Origin: Rhyzopertha dominica
Lineage: Eukaryota > Arthropoda > Insecta > Coleoptera > Bostrichidae
DNA length: 64,000 nt
Direction of reading: 5' to 3'
Assembly: GCA_025024175.1 (NCBI GenBank)
Contig: QCXZ01000041.1
Coordinates: forward strand, 5,017,786-5,081,785
Part shown: piece by piece, positions 31,700-58,270 of the stretch
How positions within the stretch are numbered: position 1 is the first letter of the stretch
Layout of the letters: every line of letters starts with the position of its first letter
Translations under genes and position numbers: made by a program
Notes under the pieces: model-generated
Told to the model about the DNA's origin: nothing
What the model saw: the letters and a program-made list of their open reading frames with translations, nothing else
The model's database searches: none

Positions 31700-32060
31700 G
31701 AATTTTGCCAGCCCTTGGGAAATCATGCTTATCGAAACTAAAATACAACTGTGCGTCGTCGGCGTAAGCGTACTACTCTACAATTAAGAACTGAGTTCAC
31801 TATATCAGGCGTATAGATTATGAAAAGCAGAGGTCCTAAGATGGAGCCTTGGGGAACACCAGATCTAACCGACAATTCAGAGGAGACACTATCTTTATAT
31901 TGTACCACTTGAGTTCTATCGCTTGAATAGATCTAATAAACTATACCGATAAACTGCTGAAACCGTAAGACTTTAGTTTGGATCATAACAGACCATGATT
32001 AATAGTATCGAACGCTTTTTAAAAACCAAAGCACTGACTAAACCTTTATCATAAGCTGTT
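31700..32060 (-). pseudogene. Jockey-like reverse transcriptase remnant
   Basis: On the minus strand, GVPQGSILGPLLFIIYTPDI (about 31860..31801) is followed by YAYADDAQLYF (about 31771..31740) in a shifted frame. These are adjacent RT motifs of Jockey-type LINEs. The upstream region is decayed beyond confident reading. Confidence 0.75.
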
Positions 32061-32390
32061 TAACGTGACGTTCACGAAACAACAATAAACAAAAGCTCTC
32101 GCAATTGATCCCAGGTTAAAGATTCCGCGCGAATATTTAATTGAGTGCCTCTCTAGCTCTGTGGAGACGGGTCGTGGTAATCAAGAAATTAACCAAATTA
32201 TTCCGTTAGAAATGTGAGCGCCACTTGGTTTATTTACCTCCAAAATATTTATAAATAACAAAACCAAGAAGGTTGAGCGGAAATTCAATCACTAGAAGAG
32301 CTGAACTGCCTAAGTGTCGCTAATTTACCAACAAACATCGCTAAAATTCCCAAAACACCACCACCAGTGATCCAACCGCAACTGTAAGAG

Positions 32391-32760
32391 ACGAGTATAA
32401 AAAAAGCGTACGGTTTCACCCAAAAGCAACACAAGATTTATTGTCAAAAGTGCGAATACAAAATTAGAAATGAATTTAATATATTAAAGTGCAAAAGGAT
32501 TATTAAATCAAATATACGCTATAAAATAACAAGGTAAGTATCCTAAAAAGAAATTAAAGCTTATTCGATTAATAAGGTAAGTATGCGTTCGCGATAATAT
32601 GAATACAATTTTTTATAAATGTACCTTTTCTTTTGTTTCAGGGATAACGATGGAATACCGTTAATGTGCACACGTACGTTTACAAGTTCTTCCCTTTACA
32701 AATTGTTCTTTCAGAAATAAAAAAAAACAAGTGAACAAGTGAGATGTATAACTGGCGAAT
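32391..32760 (+). promoter_or_regulatory. Possible promoter with 5' exon and paired splice donors
   Basis: gtataaaaaaag at about 32396 resembles a TATA box. About 130 bp downstream, an aacaag|gtaagt donor (near 32532) is followed 45 bp later by a second aataag|gtaagt donor, then by a tttcttttgtttcag acceptor near 32641. No long open frame follows (an ATG after the acceptor stops after three codons), so a non-coding transcript, a 5' UTR or chance are all possible. Confidence 0.3.
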
Positions 32761-33092
32761 TAAGTTAAGTGTGATTTAAATGTTATATAATATTAAATTA
32801 TATATGTATTTTACACTTAAACAATATGTGCTATTAATTAAAATTGCAATTACTGTACTTTATCAAACGAAATCTTAATAAACAATGATTGAATGATGTT
32901 GACCTGGAGTAAGTTAATTTATGATCTAAATGTTGGAAAAATTAAGCTATAAAATCTCGACAAAACCGCATAAAACCGTCAATTTGAACNAGAAACTAGT
33001 GTCGACTTATCTGTTACGCAAGCAGGGGGTTGAATTCTAGGAGACGTTGAAAACCCCTCGATTCGGGACTGAGCTGGTTCGGTTCTGGTAAG

Positions 33093-33410
33093 ATGACCTC
33101 CAGAATCCCTGGCGTGTTCGATAGAATGTTCGGGAAAACGTGGTATGATCAGCGGCCTCCAAAGAATCCAGGAACCAGTCAAGGAAAGCAATCGTTCACA
33201 AAAGCAGTTCGAACAATCGATCACATTCAAGAACGTGAAAAGAACCCTATAGTTACAAATTCGTCTTACAACAAAGCCAAAAAGAATCGATTATTACACT
33301 CACCTCTGAAGAGGGTTCTTACAAGAAGGAATATCGAGCGAAACGTGTGGCGTTGTGATTTAAATCCCGCAAAAGCGGCTTGGACGAAGCTCAAACGAAA
33401 CAACCAATAG
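33093..33410 (+). pseudogene. Open frame with DDE-transposase-like C-terminus, uncertain
   Basis: A 105-codon frame ending WRCDLNPAKAAWTKLKRNNQ, which resembles the CDLNPIE-x-WxxLK segment around the third catalytic residue of IS630/Tc1-type transposases. The catalytic Glu position holds Lys or Ala, so it would be inactive. The first two thirds of the frame are not recognised. It could also be a chance match. Confidence 0.35.
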
Positions 33411-33841
33411 CTTCTAGCGTCCAAATAGAATTCGTTGGCCGGATAATCCCAAAACTTTTGAATGAACGTTGCACATTATGTTCTTAGACCGATCAGCGAA
33501 TTTTCACAACACACCTCTTTCAAATGCTACCAAATACGAATCTAACGGCTCGTGGAAACCACACTAATTCGCATTAATCTCTCGCGGTTTTTGTCAACGG
33601 CGCGGTAAAAAGTGGTCCACAAGAAGCATATGCCACTGGAAATGCAGGTGCGAAAGGAAAAATACTTTGAAGAGAATTCTGGCAATACGGGGGAAGTTCA
33701 GAATACTAAATCGAAACATTAGAAATATTTACGTTGCGAAGGTATTCCATTGGAAATGCCGACGTGATTAAACGATGAAAAATGCAAAGAAGACAACTCT
33801 ACCAATACGGGGAAAGTTGAAATGAGACAGCTGAAATGAGA

Positions 33842-34870
33842 TCATCCATGATTGAAGCTAGTGCAGTAGAAGTGAATGATTTTTCTAGAAAAGACAAAGT
33901 CAGATATCTGTTCGTAGAGTAGAGATTCAAACAGTTTTGAAGCTGCAGGTAAAATGCTTATCAAACGTAAATCCGCAAAGTTTTCAGGGCTAGACCTTTT
34001 AGGTAAAGGTATTGCGATGGCTCTCTTCCACATTGTGAGGAAATAAACTTTTTCGATGCAACAATTGAAGATGTGTAATAGGTATAAATCAATAATGGGA
34101 CTGCATAAGCGCAACATTTCCAACGAGATGTTGTCTGTGCCACAATTAAGTGTACCTCTTATAAAGTAACCATTCTCAAGGAAAATTATTGTAGGGATGG
34201 GAATCGAGCATTCTCATAATATTACATTCTATGATTAGAGATGATATTATTTGCTTAAAAATACTGTGAGAAATATGCATTAATGGAATTGCTATTTGAG
34301 AGATTAGAAGGTAGTTCAGATCCGACTTTGTTAGTACCAACGTTTAAATTGCGCAGTACCGACCAAATAGTGTGTGAATCTCCACCAAAAGCAATTGAAC
34401 CTATGTAACGACGTTATTCCATCCTACAGAGTTCACAGTCAAGTTCCTCAACCTCTTGTATGCAGCAAAATCTTCAGGAAGGAATAAGGATGCCTCACGT
34501 TCTCTTATGAGACAGGGGAACACGACATTGCCTTGGGTTTTGTTACCCTAGATGTTACCACCAGGGCATGCCGATGGAAAGAAATAATTAGGGTGTTGAA
34601 AGCTTCAATTTCCTTATCAATATTGGTTTCACGTATCACATCAGGCCAATCAATAGATTCCAAACTTTCCCGAAACTCACTGACATTAAAGCGTCTGAAA
34701 GACCTATGAGTAACGTATTTGGGCTTACATTTAATCTTAGGTGTACTAAATTCACAATAAACCAATTTGTGGTTAGAAATATGTTCACAGTTCTTCGTAC
34801 CGTACCTTGTATGATGCAGTCACTCTAGTTGGTTTTCATCCAAGACTTGCACCAAGTTGTACGCCTCCAA
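33842..34870 (-). pseudogene. Jockey-like LINE remnant (endonuclease end, linker, start of RT)
   Basis: On the minus strand, the end of an endonuclease domain (HKLVYCEFSTPKIK near 34770) leads into a linker with FRRFNVSEFRESLESIDWPD, and then, after a gap, into RAIAIPLPKRSSPENFADLR and ISILPAASKLFESLL (34040..33920), the first RT motifs of Jockey-type elements. Frameshifts lie between the parts. The RT ends after these motifs. Confidence 0.75.
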
Positions 34871-34889
34871 ACAAACTCACAGTGTTAGA

Positions 34890-35382
34890 AATATTTAAGA
34901 AATTGAAAGATATCCTAACTGCTACAATGGCCTTAGATGTGACACGATAATTAGTAATTTTCGACAGCGCACTATTTGTAAAGTGTGACTTATTCCAATG
35001 GCCTAAGGAAGAATTGTTAGAATTGCTGCTGTAAAGTGCCTTGAAGACAATGGCATCAATGTGAATACATTGTTTTCATTTGGAACTGATGGAGCAAAAA
35101 CATGACCGATATAAACAAAGGATTCGCTTCGATTTTAAAAATAAAATTGACCATGCAATCTTTTCTTTTCATTGTTTGATTCACCAAGAACAGCTTTGTA
35201 CACAATGCTTTCCAAACGAAACAGTTGACGTTATGAACTCGGCTATTAAGATTACTAACGACATTTGTCATAAGGCCCACTATCATCTTCAATTTAAAGA
35301 ATTAATAGATGAATGCATAACCAGTACTCAAATTTACTTGTGCACAATCAAGTGTGATGGCTTTCACAAAGCTATGTTTTAA
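34890..35382 (+). pseudogene. hAT-like transposase remnant (GTF2IRD2/ZBED-related)
   Basis: FGTDGAKT at about 35076 is followed, in another frame, by KIDHAIFSFHCLIHQEQLCT and FPNETVDVMNSAIKITND, then HYHLQFKELIDE. This order (TDGA, then HCxxHQE, then VMNxxIKIxN) is typical of the hAT-type transposase region found in GTF2IRD2- and ZBED-like proteins. At least one frameshift near 35100 and stops upstream show that it is dead. The N-terminal zinc finger and the C-terminal dimerisation region are absent. Confidence 0.7.
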
Positions 35383-35446
35383 AACGTTTTTCCTAATCTT
35401 TGTCACAGAAGAGATTCTCAAAATATCGTATGACAAGAGTTCATTC

Positions 35447-35935
35447 AAACAAGCTAAATTGATTCAGTCTTGTATTGACGACAACAATTATTGGATTAAA
35501 CAGCGAATAAACACTATTAAAACGCATAAATAACTACATAATAATCCTACCGGAATGCCTTCGTTTTTCCATAAATCTGTTCGTGGCTGGCGTCCTCACA
35601 TCCTGTGATTGCGAAATGGACTCGCCCGCTATCGCAGTTTTTCACTAATATCACCCACAAAAACGTCTCATGGCAATTAAAATGTTCATGATCAGCACGA
35701 AACAGTATCAATACACATCNCGATAGCACAGTTTCGTAGGTAAAAGATGAAATAGTAACCAAAAATATAATGTATATCCGCGACCCGTGCAACGCACTGT
35801 ATAAAACACTCGAAGCAACTACACGGCGACGGCGCAGCCCAGAGCAAAATTTTCTGGTGGCATCCAAAGGCGACTGTGACTTTCAATGTTTTCGGAAGGT
35901 TATTAATATTACTACCCGTTCATCGGATGTTAAAC
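35447..35935. repeat. Unclassified dispersed repeat, copy 2
   Basis: Second copy of the 30935..31420 repeat in the same orientation. It contains one N (35720). Similarity runs from about ttgtattgacgacaacaatt to catcggatgttaaacag. Confidence 0.8.
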
Positions 35936-36002
35936 AGAAACAAAACGTTCTAGTCGGTTTAAGTCAAATTTATAAGTGTAGGGTAGAGAGTATTAATAGA
36001 TA

Positions 36003-36193
36003 TTATACAGGGTGTCGCAAACTGAGTAGCCTATTTATGTTTATGGGTACTACGAATATTTGGAGTTTGGAAGTTTAGATTTTAGGTTTTGGACTATAAA
36101 CTTTTTATTTAAAATGCTTTGGTTTTGCTGGACTTCAAGCATACCGAAAGTAGAACATCAACTTCGTTATTTTTAATATAACACACTGTATAT
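36003..36193. mobile_element. Small MITE-like element, tentative
   Basis: The left end tatacagggtgtcgcaaact and the right end aacacactgtata form short imperfect inverted ends about 190 bp apart. Insect transposon ends often read acagggtg. There is no coding capacity. Confidence 0.3.
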
Positions 36194-36904
36194 TGCCTTA
36201 AGTCAGCCGTTTTGGCGTTATTTGTCATTTCTTGAAAAAAAAGTGACAGTAGCACTGCATAAACTAAATAAGTCGTTGCTCAGTGCGGTTTTCAGCCAAG
36301 TGCGTATTTACGAGTATACTTAATTATAAACTTTGATTGATCTTAGATCAAAGCAATAAAATAGCACAGCCAATTTTGACAAATTCAGTCATATATAACT
36401 TTACCTTATTGTTTTGTGTGTTTTGTTATTATTGTAGAGTACTAACATATTGGGAATTATTCAACATGGAATAGATATTTCGAATATATGCATATAATTT
36501 GTACTTTATATTCTTGATAGAAAAATATTACTGACACAAAATTATTACGAATGAATATAAAATTGCTAATGTATATACATTCCTACAGGTATACCACTTA
36601 TAAATATATATTTTTTATATAATTACTAAACTTTACAGGGAAATGATGTGTCCTACATAGTCAACAAAGAATGAACACCCAATTGCAATCACTAAGTACA
36701 GAGGGATAAAAAAGCTGGACTCGAGAGTTCGATATGTATACAGACTTACCTAAATGCTTTTCGCCACTTATGTACTCATATTATTGGTACATGTTCCTGG
36801 GAATACTCAAGAAAAAACGCAGTCGTATACGTCGACACTACGCAGAAGAACGTTTAAAATTACGAAGGCGTAGAAGGACCACGAATATTTGTATCTCTTA
36901 AATT

Positions 36905-37095
36905 CCTACTTTAATCTCTGAATTCTAAGATAAAAATCAAAATTCCGAGATTAAAGTCGAAATTCCGAAATTAATCTTGCAATTTCGACTTTATAAAACT
37001 GGAATTCAGACTTTAATAATGACTTTAATGTCGGAATTCCCAGATTAAAATCAGAATTCTGATATTAAAGTGGGAATTCCGAGATTAAGATGGAA
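36905..37095. repeat. Minisatellite of ~20-bp units in both orientations
   Basis: Repeated attccgagattaaagtc-type units alternate with their reverse complement (gactttaatgtcggaattcc), with many EcoRI-like gaattc cores. The mixed orientation gives extensive self-complementarity. Confidence 0.8.
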
Positions 37096-37503
37096 TTAAA
37101 AAATATAAATAGGTATACGTGGCTACACAACAGAAATTGCTTTTTTACGGTACTAGTAGGTAATTATAGATTCAATTCAAACTTCCCACAGCGTTGCCAA
37201 AGTATTAGGCAAGGAGGCACACCAAAATAATACAGTAAACAATGTCATGTAAATAATTAAATTTTTATTCGAATAACACTCTATAAACGTAAATAATAAA
37301 AATAATATACTTTAAACAAAAATTACAATTTAAAAACGATATACAAAGGCACTTAGCCAGTCACGAGTGCTCTTATCATGATTTCATCCTCGAGTTTTAG
37401 ACTATGGAGCACTCGCACATTCACTGGTGCAAAATACTCGATTCCCTCTTCTTTATTACCTTTTCAAACAGCAATATTCACGGACGATCTAGCAAGCTAC
37501 GTT
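37096..37503. other. Intergenic, downstream of ETFDH
   Basis: AT-rich. It probably contains the ETFDH 3' UTR on the minus strand; a tttatt (aataaa on the minus strand) is at about 37262..37267. Confidence 0.4.
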
Positions 37504-53797
<16,294 letters not shown>

Positions 53798-54621
53798 TTT
53801 ATTTTTGTTATTATCCAAAAATGTATGATAGTTTCACCTACCAACCCATACACTACGTTAATGCATAGGTAGGTTGTTCTATATACTGACTATAATAAAC
53901 ATGTTGATATGAATCTATCTCACTTTAGCAAGTCCAAGTTCAAAGTATACATGACACTGAACTATATATAAACCTTAAGACAACAATCAAGTATTATAAT
54001 TTACGGGCTGTTATATATACACCGGAATATGGAAAGGAAAACTGCTTTCAAAACGGGAATTACAAATATGAATACAGGAAAAGTGTAGTTCATTTAATTT
54101 GTTTACGGCCCACTGAACTACATTACTCCAAAGGTCCTACGCTGCATTGCCAAACATATAGTAGGTAATTTAAATTTTTAATAATGGTTTACCCATGAAA
54201 ATAGTTTGGAGCCTGAAAAAGTTTTAATATAACATCAATTTAATATAACCAAAGGTTAACAGGTAACCGTTTCGAACCTGACATTTTTTATAGAGCATTA
54301 TCGCAATCTTCTGACTAGATAAATGATTTTATACTGTATAGTAAAATAAAATTTACCTAATTTTTTTTGTACAGTGACAGCTGTTTTAAAGTTATAGACG
54401 TGACGTGAGTATTCTCTAGTAAAACACTACATTAATAACATATTTTCCCGTTCGAATGAAATTCAGAATAACAACTGTACTTCCTTTGTTTCTAGAGATT
54501 TGGCAACACCGAGCAGAACAATTTGAATGACATTTGTTGATTGATTGTCAACGATAGATATGTCGATCTGTCAAATGTGCCGATTATAACCTAGAAAAAC
54601 ACAAGGGACAATTTTTTTAAA
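53798..54621. promoter_or_regulatory. Shared upstream region of ETFDH and mRpS27
   Basis: The two mitochondrial genes start head-to-head with 824 bp between their ATG codons. This implies either a bidirectional promoter or two abutting ones. No TATA box or clear factor site is recognised. Confidence 0.55.
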
Positions 54622-55902
54622 ATGTTTAATTTAGTGAAACTACTAAACCATTCTACGTGTAGGGCTTCTTACTTAAAGAAGTTCACTAGAAAATTTCTTT
54701 CCCAAGCATACCAGTGCAATGAAGTGTGGGAACATCGTTTAAACGACCCAGTCCTGCAAAAGGTCAATGTCGACGAAATCTACTTTGCTTTGGATCAGCG
54801 CTTCCAAAAAACTCGCCAAATGAGTGCAGTAGACGTAGACATTTACGCAAACGCTGTAACAGAAGACATACACGTAGACGAACTACTAGATTTGGTCCAC
54901 AAACTGCGGCTAACAGCAGACACAGGCAACACATTGAACTCTACTTCGCATGCAGTAATTCGATATTTGAGCGGGTTGAATGAAGACCAGAAACTTTTGG
55001 ATGCTCTTGATGATCGCTTAAACTACGGTCTATTCCTGGACCACTACACAGCCAACTTGTTGATGGATAAGTACTGGAAGAGCAAAGATTTTGTTTCCGG
55101 AGCGAGAGTAGCCAGTCAGTTGATGTTACAAGAAGACGTAGGTCATCCTTTATACGCTGCTTTAGCAATGATACACTGTTATAACTATTTGTTGAAGCCT
55201 GGAGACTGGCCGCAACCTGCTCCACCTGAAGAACCAGAAGAAGAGGTGAAAGTGCGTGTTAAATATTTAAGGAACGAATATTTTGATGACCACTTCGATT
55301 TACGTGACCCCAAAAAAATTGTTGGTAAAACCTTGATGATGTTAACGAAAAATAAACCTGATGCCTTAGATCAATCATTTCATATTCTTGGGTTGGCATT
55401 ATACGATAAACTAGAACAAGCAAAAAGTATGTTGGCAAAAATGAATAAGTCAAAAATATACCCGGAAGTATTTAATGTTTTACCAGAAGACAATGAAATT
55501 CGATTGGAAGCCCAAAAACTACCAGCCGAATCTGGTGATGTACAAAAACTTCTTACAGATAGAGTTAAAGCCGCCGAACGTCAGGTAGCGGAAAAAGACG
55601 TAGCCGAACAGTGCAAGACATTCTTAGCCTGGGAGGATGAAAGAAAACAAGCGCTGGAACGACAGATTCAGAGGCTGACGACCCAGAAACGATTAGCTGA
55701 AATGGAGGAGGCTCGAAAGAAGCTTGCCGACAAAGAAATGCAGCTGTGGTTCTTCGAAAATGAAGAAAAAATGGAACTCGAAATTGAAGAAAAAGAGGAA
55801 TTGCTAGAGAAAGAAAAGCCAGTCGAACACACGAAGAAGACATCTTCGAAAAATATCGATGAAGATTATATACCTCCAGAAGTTGGACGAGGAGCAAGTT
55901 GA
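54622..55902 (+). CDS. mRpS27: Mitochondrial ribosomal protein S27
   Basis: A single exon of 426 residues, close to the usual animal MRPS27 length of about 415. The N-terminus LVKLLNHSTCRASYLKKFTR is rich in basic and hydroxylated residues with no early acid, as expected for a mitochondrial presequence. The central region, with NYGLFLDHYTANLLMDKYWK and DFVSGARVASQLMLQED, matches the helical pentatricopeptide-like repeats by which S27 binds RNA in the small mitoribosomal subunit. The C-terminus (about 310-400) is a charged coiled coil (ERQIQRLTTQKRLAEMEEAR). It is intronless, unlike all its neighbours here. An aataaa at 55920..55925 follows the stop at once. Transcription diverges from ETFDH. 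Confidence 0.9.
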   Translation: MFNLVKLLNHSTCRASYLKKFTRKFLSQAYQCNEVWEHRLNDPVLQKVNVDEIYFALDQRFQKTRQMSAVDVDIYANAVTEDIHVDELLDLVHKLRLTADTGNTLNSTSHAVIRYLSGLNEDQKLLDALDDRLNYGLFLDHYTANLLMDKYWKSKDFVSGARVASQLMLQEDVGHPLYAALAMIHCYNYLLKPGDWPQPAPPEEPEEEVKVRVKYLRNEYFDDHFDLRDPKKIVGKTLMMLTKNKPDALDQSFHILGLALYDKLEQAKSMLAKMNKSKIYPEVFNVLPEDNEIRLEAQKLPAESGDVQKLLTDRVKAAERQVAEKDVAEQCKTFLAWEDERKQALERQIQRLTTQKRLAEMEEARKKLADKEMQLWFFENEEKMELEIEEKEELLEKEKPVEHTKKTSSKNIDEDYIPPEVGRGAS

Positions 55903-55919
55903 AATGTGTAGTTACAGAG

Positions 55920-55925
55920 AATAAA
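55920..55925 (+). terminator. Polyadenylation signal of mRpS27
   Basis: aataaa 18 bp after the stop codon. Confidence 0.7.
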
Positions 55926-56354
55926 GTTGTTGTATTTATAATAGTTTTATTAGATTTGTCACTTCCTCATCCAACATCCTATAGCTTCACGACATTTGTG
56001 ATTTATAATAATAATAATAATAAATTTATTTACTGAAGAGAAATTAAATCCATTAGTAGAGCAAATGCAAAATAAGTATGTACATTTAAAAAAACAGCAA
56101 AGTACAAAAATTAACATTCCATAAAAATAGGATAAATTAAATGAATGAATTGAATCATATTTTGTGACTTCTCTTGCATTATTTAAGCACTTGTACTGAA
56201 ATATGTTATATCTGAATGCAACTGTTAATAAAAAATGTTCAAAATTGACAGGACGATCAATATAAGTAATAATATATTAAAAGTAATTTTTTTATTTAAT
56301 TTACATTACATAATGTTCAATGAAACAAATTCAGTTGAAGAAACACACACACAA
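55926..56354. other. Intergenic between mRpS27 and TFIIIA 3' ends
   Basis: Convergent gene ends. An (aat)n microsatellite is at about 55993..56012. No gene is seen. Confidence 0.6.
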
Positions 56355-57851
56355 CTAAATTCCAACAATAGTTTCAACTGTTTCTGATGCAGAAACTGGC
56401 TCACATTCTTCTAGTTCAGAAATTTTTACTTTTATATCACTGTCATTGTCACTTTCCGTTTCTTCTTCAGTCCAACATAACATCACTCCTACCAGCTTAT
56501 CGACTACTTTTATATGTGGAATTCCCTTATCTTTTCTAGGTTTCCGTGGTTTGTTTTCTTTCTCTACATTCAAGTGAACCCTTTGCATGTGGTGGTTAAG
56601 GTATCGCTATTGAAAAACAAATAAAACTCCTTCAATACTTGACGAATAGACAAACATACCATTTTGCTAAAAGTTTTGTTGCATCCCAGTGACAAACATT
56701 GTATCCTCTTCTTCATACTCTTGTGGTGAATATTGACATGTTGTTGCAAGTTCTTTTTGTACAAATACATGCGCATGCATCCTTCATATTCACACATAAA
56801 CATGGGCTTGTCACTATTTTCTTGGTGTGTAGTCATGTGAGCCCTAAGATTTGTCTTTTTGACAAACTGCTTATTACACAATGGACACTTTGGTGCTATA
56901 ACCAAATCAATGAAAATGTATGTTAGTATAGATATATAGCTTATTACAATTTCTATGTGTGTACCTCAGAAGTCAACTGTATTAAGTCACAAATTTTCCT
57001 ACTTCCTGTCAGTTTTATATTTAAAGATTTTTTCCTAATTAATTGACACTGTAATGTCTAGGTAATCTAAACTCTACTGAGTGTACACAAGCTTTAAGAT
57101 ATAATAATATATTATCATAGGTACCAAAAAGTTCTTAAAGACAAGTTACAAATTACCTCTAAAATACATAAAACCAACATATACAATTAAATCAAATACT
57201 TACTTAACTCTGAACACTCATGTTGATGGGATAAATAATTGGACCATCTATGAAACACAGCAGAGCATTTACATGTGTAAGTCTTGTGGTTCCGTTTATG
57301 TTTCTTTAATTTTAATAGTGTTTCAAATTTAGCATCGCATAAGTCACAGCTAAAATACTAGAATTAGCATAAACAAAGTGAATTGGATGCAAAATTTACC
57401 TAAAAGCTTTTTCGCCAGTGTGCTCATATTGATGTTCATGTAGCTGGTGTTCCTTATGAAAAAATTTCTTACAGTGACTGCACTCGAACATCTTATCTAG
57501 TTCATGAAAACGATTGTAGTGTTTCCACAAAGCAGAAGTACTCAAATACTCCTTTTCACAGCCCATAAACGCACAGGTATATTTAGTAGTGTGATTTTCA
57601 TGGCACATTCTTTTATGTCTTATCAAATGAGAAGAATTCGTGTACATCTTTGTACAGTCACCGACATCACAGACGAATGGACGCTGAAATCATGCAAATC
57701 AGAGTACAGGATAACATTCTGAGGAATCAAATATTACTTCGCCTTTATGTAACCTCATGTGAATTACAAACTTGCTGTTTTTGCTGAAAGAAAGCTTGCA
57801 TACTTCGCACGTGAATCTCTTTTCACTTGTGTTTGTCTTCATTGTAGGCAT
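56355..57851 (-). CDS. TFIIIA: Transcription factor IIIA, nine C2H2 zinc fingers
   Basis: Five exons on the minus strand: 57851..57738, 57683..57400, 57349..57204, 56895..56660 and 56606..56355. They join in phase to 1032 nt, 343 residues. Exactly nine fingers are seen, from FTCEVCKLSFSKNSKFVIHM to IQCLSLGCNKTFSKMRYLNH; the sixth is atypical (YTCKCSAVFHRWSNYLSHQH, short Cys spacing). Fingers two, three, eight and nine have the longer C-x4/5-C spacing typical of TFIIIA. The nine-finger count and length point to TFIIIA, which binds the internal control region of 5S rRNA genes, and 5S RNA itself, to recruit TFIIIC and Pol III. The C-terminal tail is basic then acidic (KENKPRKPRKDKG, TEEETESDNDSD). 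The start may lie in an upstream exon, because ttttag precedes the ATG. Confidence 0.85.
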
Positions 57852-58270
57852 CTAAAATAACCACTTCTACTTGCAGTTCACAAGATGTGCATGCTCAGAC
57901 ACTCAAAACTTAGGTTGATTGTCCGGGTTGATTTAAACATTTAAAGGTTAACGGATTGAGGTTATGTTTTATTGACATTGACACGCACTGACAGACTTGT
58001 CATGCGGTGACAACTACAACTAGTGTTAACGTCAAACGACAACATAACCTATGTTATCACCGTAAATGTAAACTACACTAAATTTGTTTAAAGAAATACT
58101 ACCAATTAGTAATTTGTGAGGAAATATATTATACTGCAGTGTTACATGAAGTGTAGCAATACACAGGCGGATGATATGGCGTCGAGAATTTAACCTATAA
58201 GTCCAAAATTTATGTTAGGATTTAAACTTGCAACTAGAATTACTTCTGTAAAAGTGAAATAATCTTAACT
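57852..58270. promoter_or_regulatory. Shared upstream region of TFIIIA and CCDC22
   Basis: Head-to-head ATG codons are separated by 419 bp; a bidirectional promoter is likely. Paired cataacct/aggttatg-like segments occur (near 57959 and 58042). No TATA box is seen. Confidence 0.55.

Noticed and set aside
32391..32760. Calling this a protein-coding first exon
   Set aside because: The ATG after the acceptor stops after three codons and no downstream frame connects.
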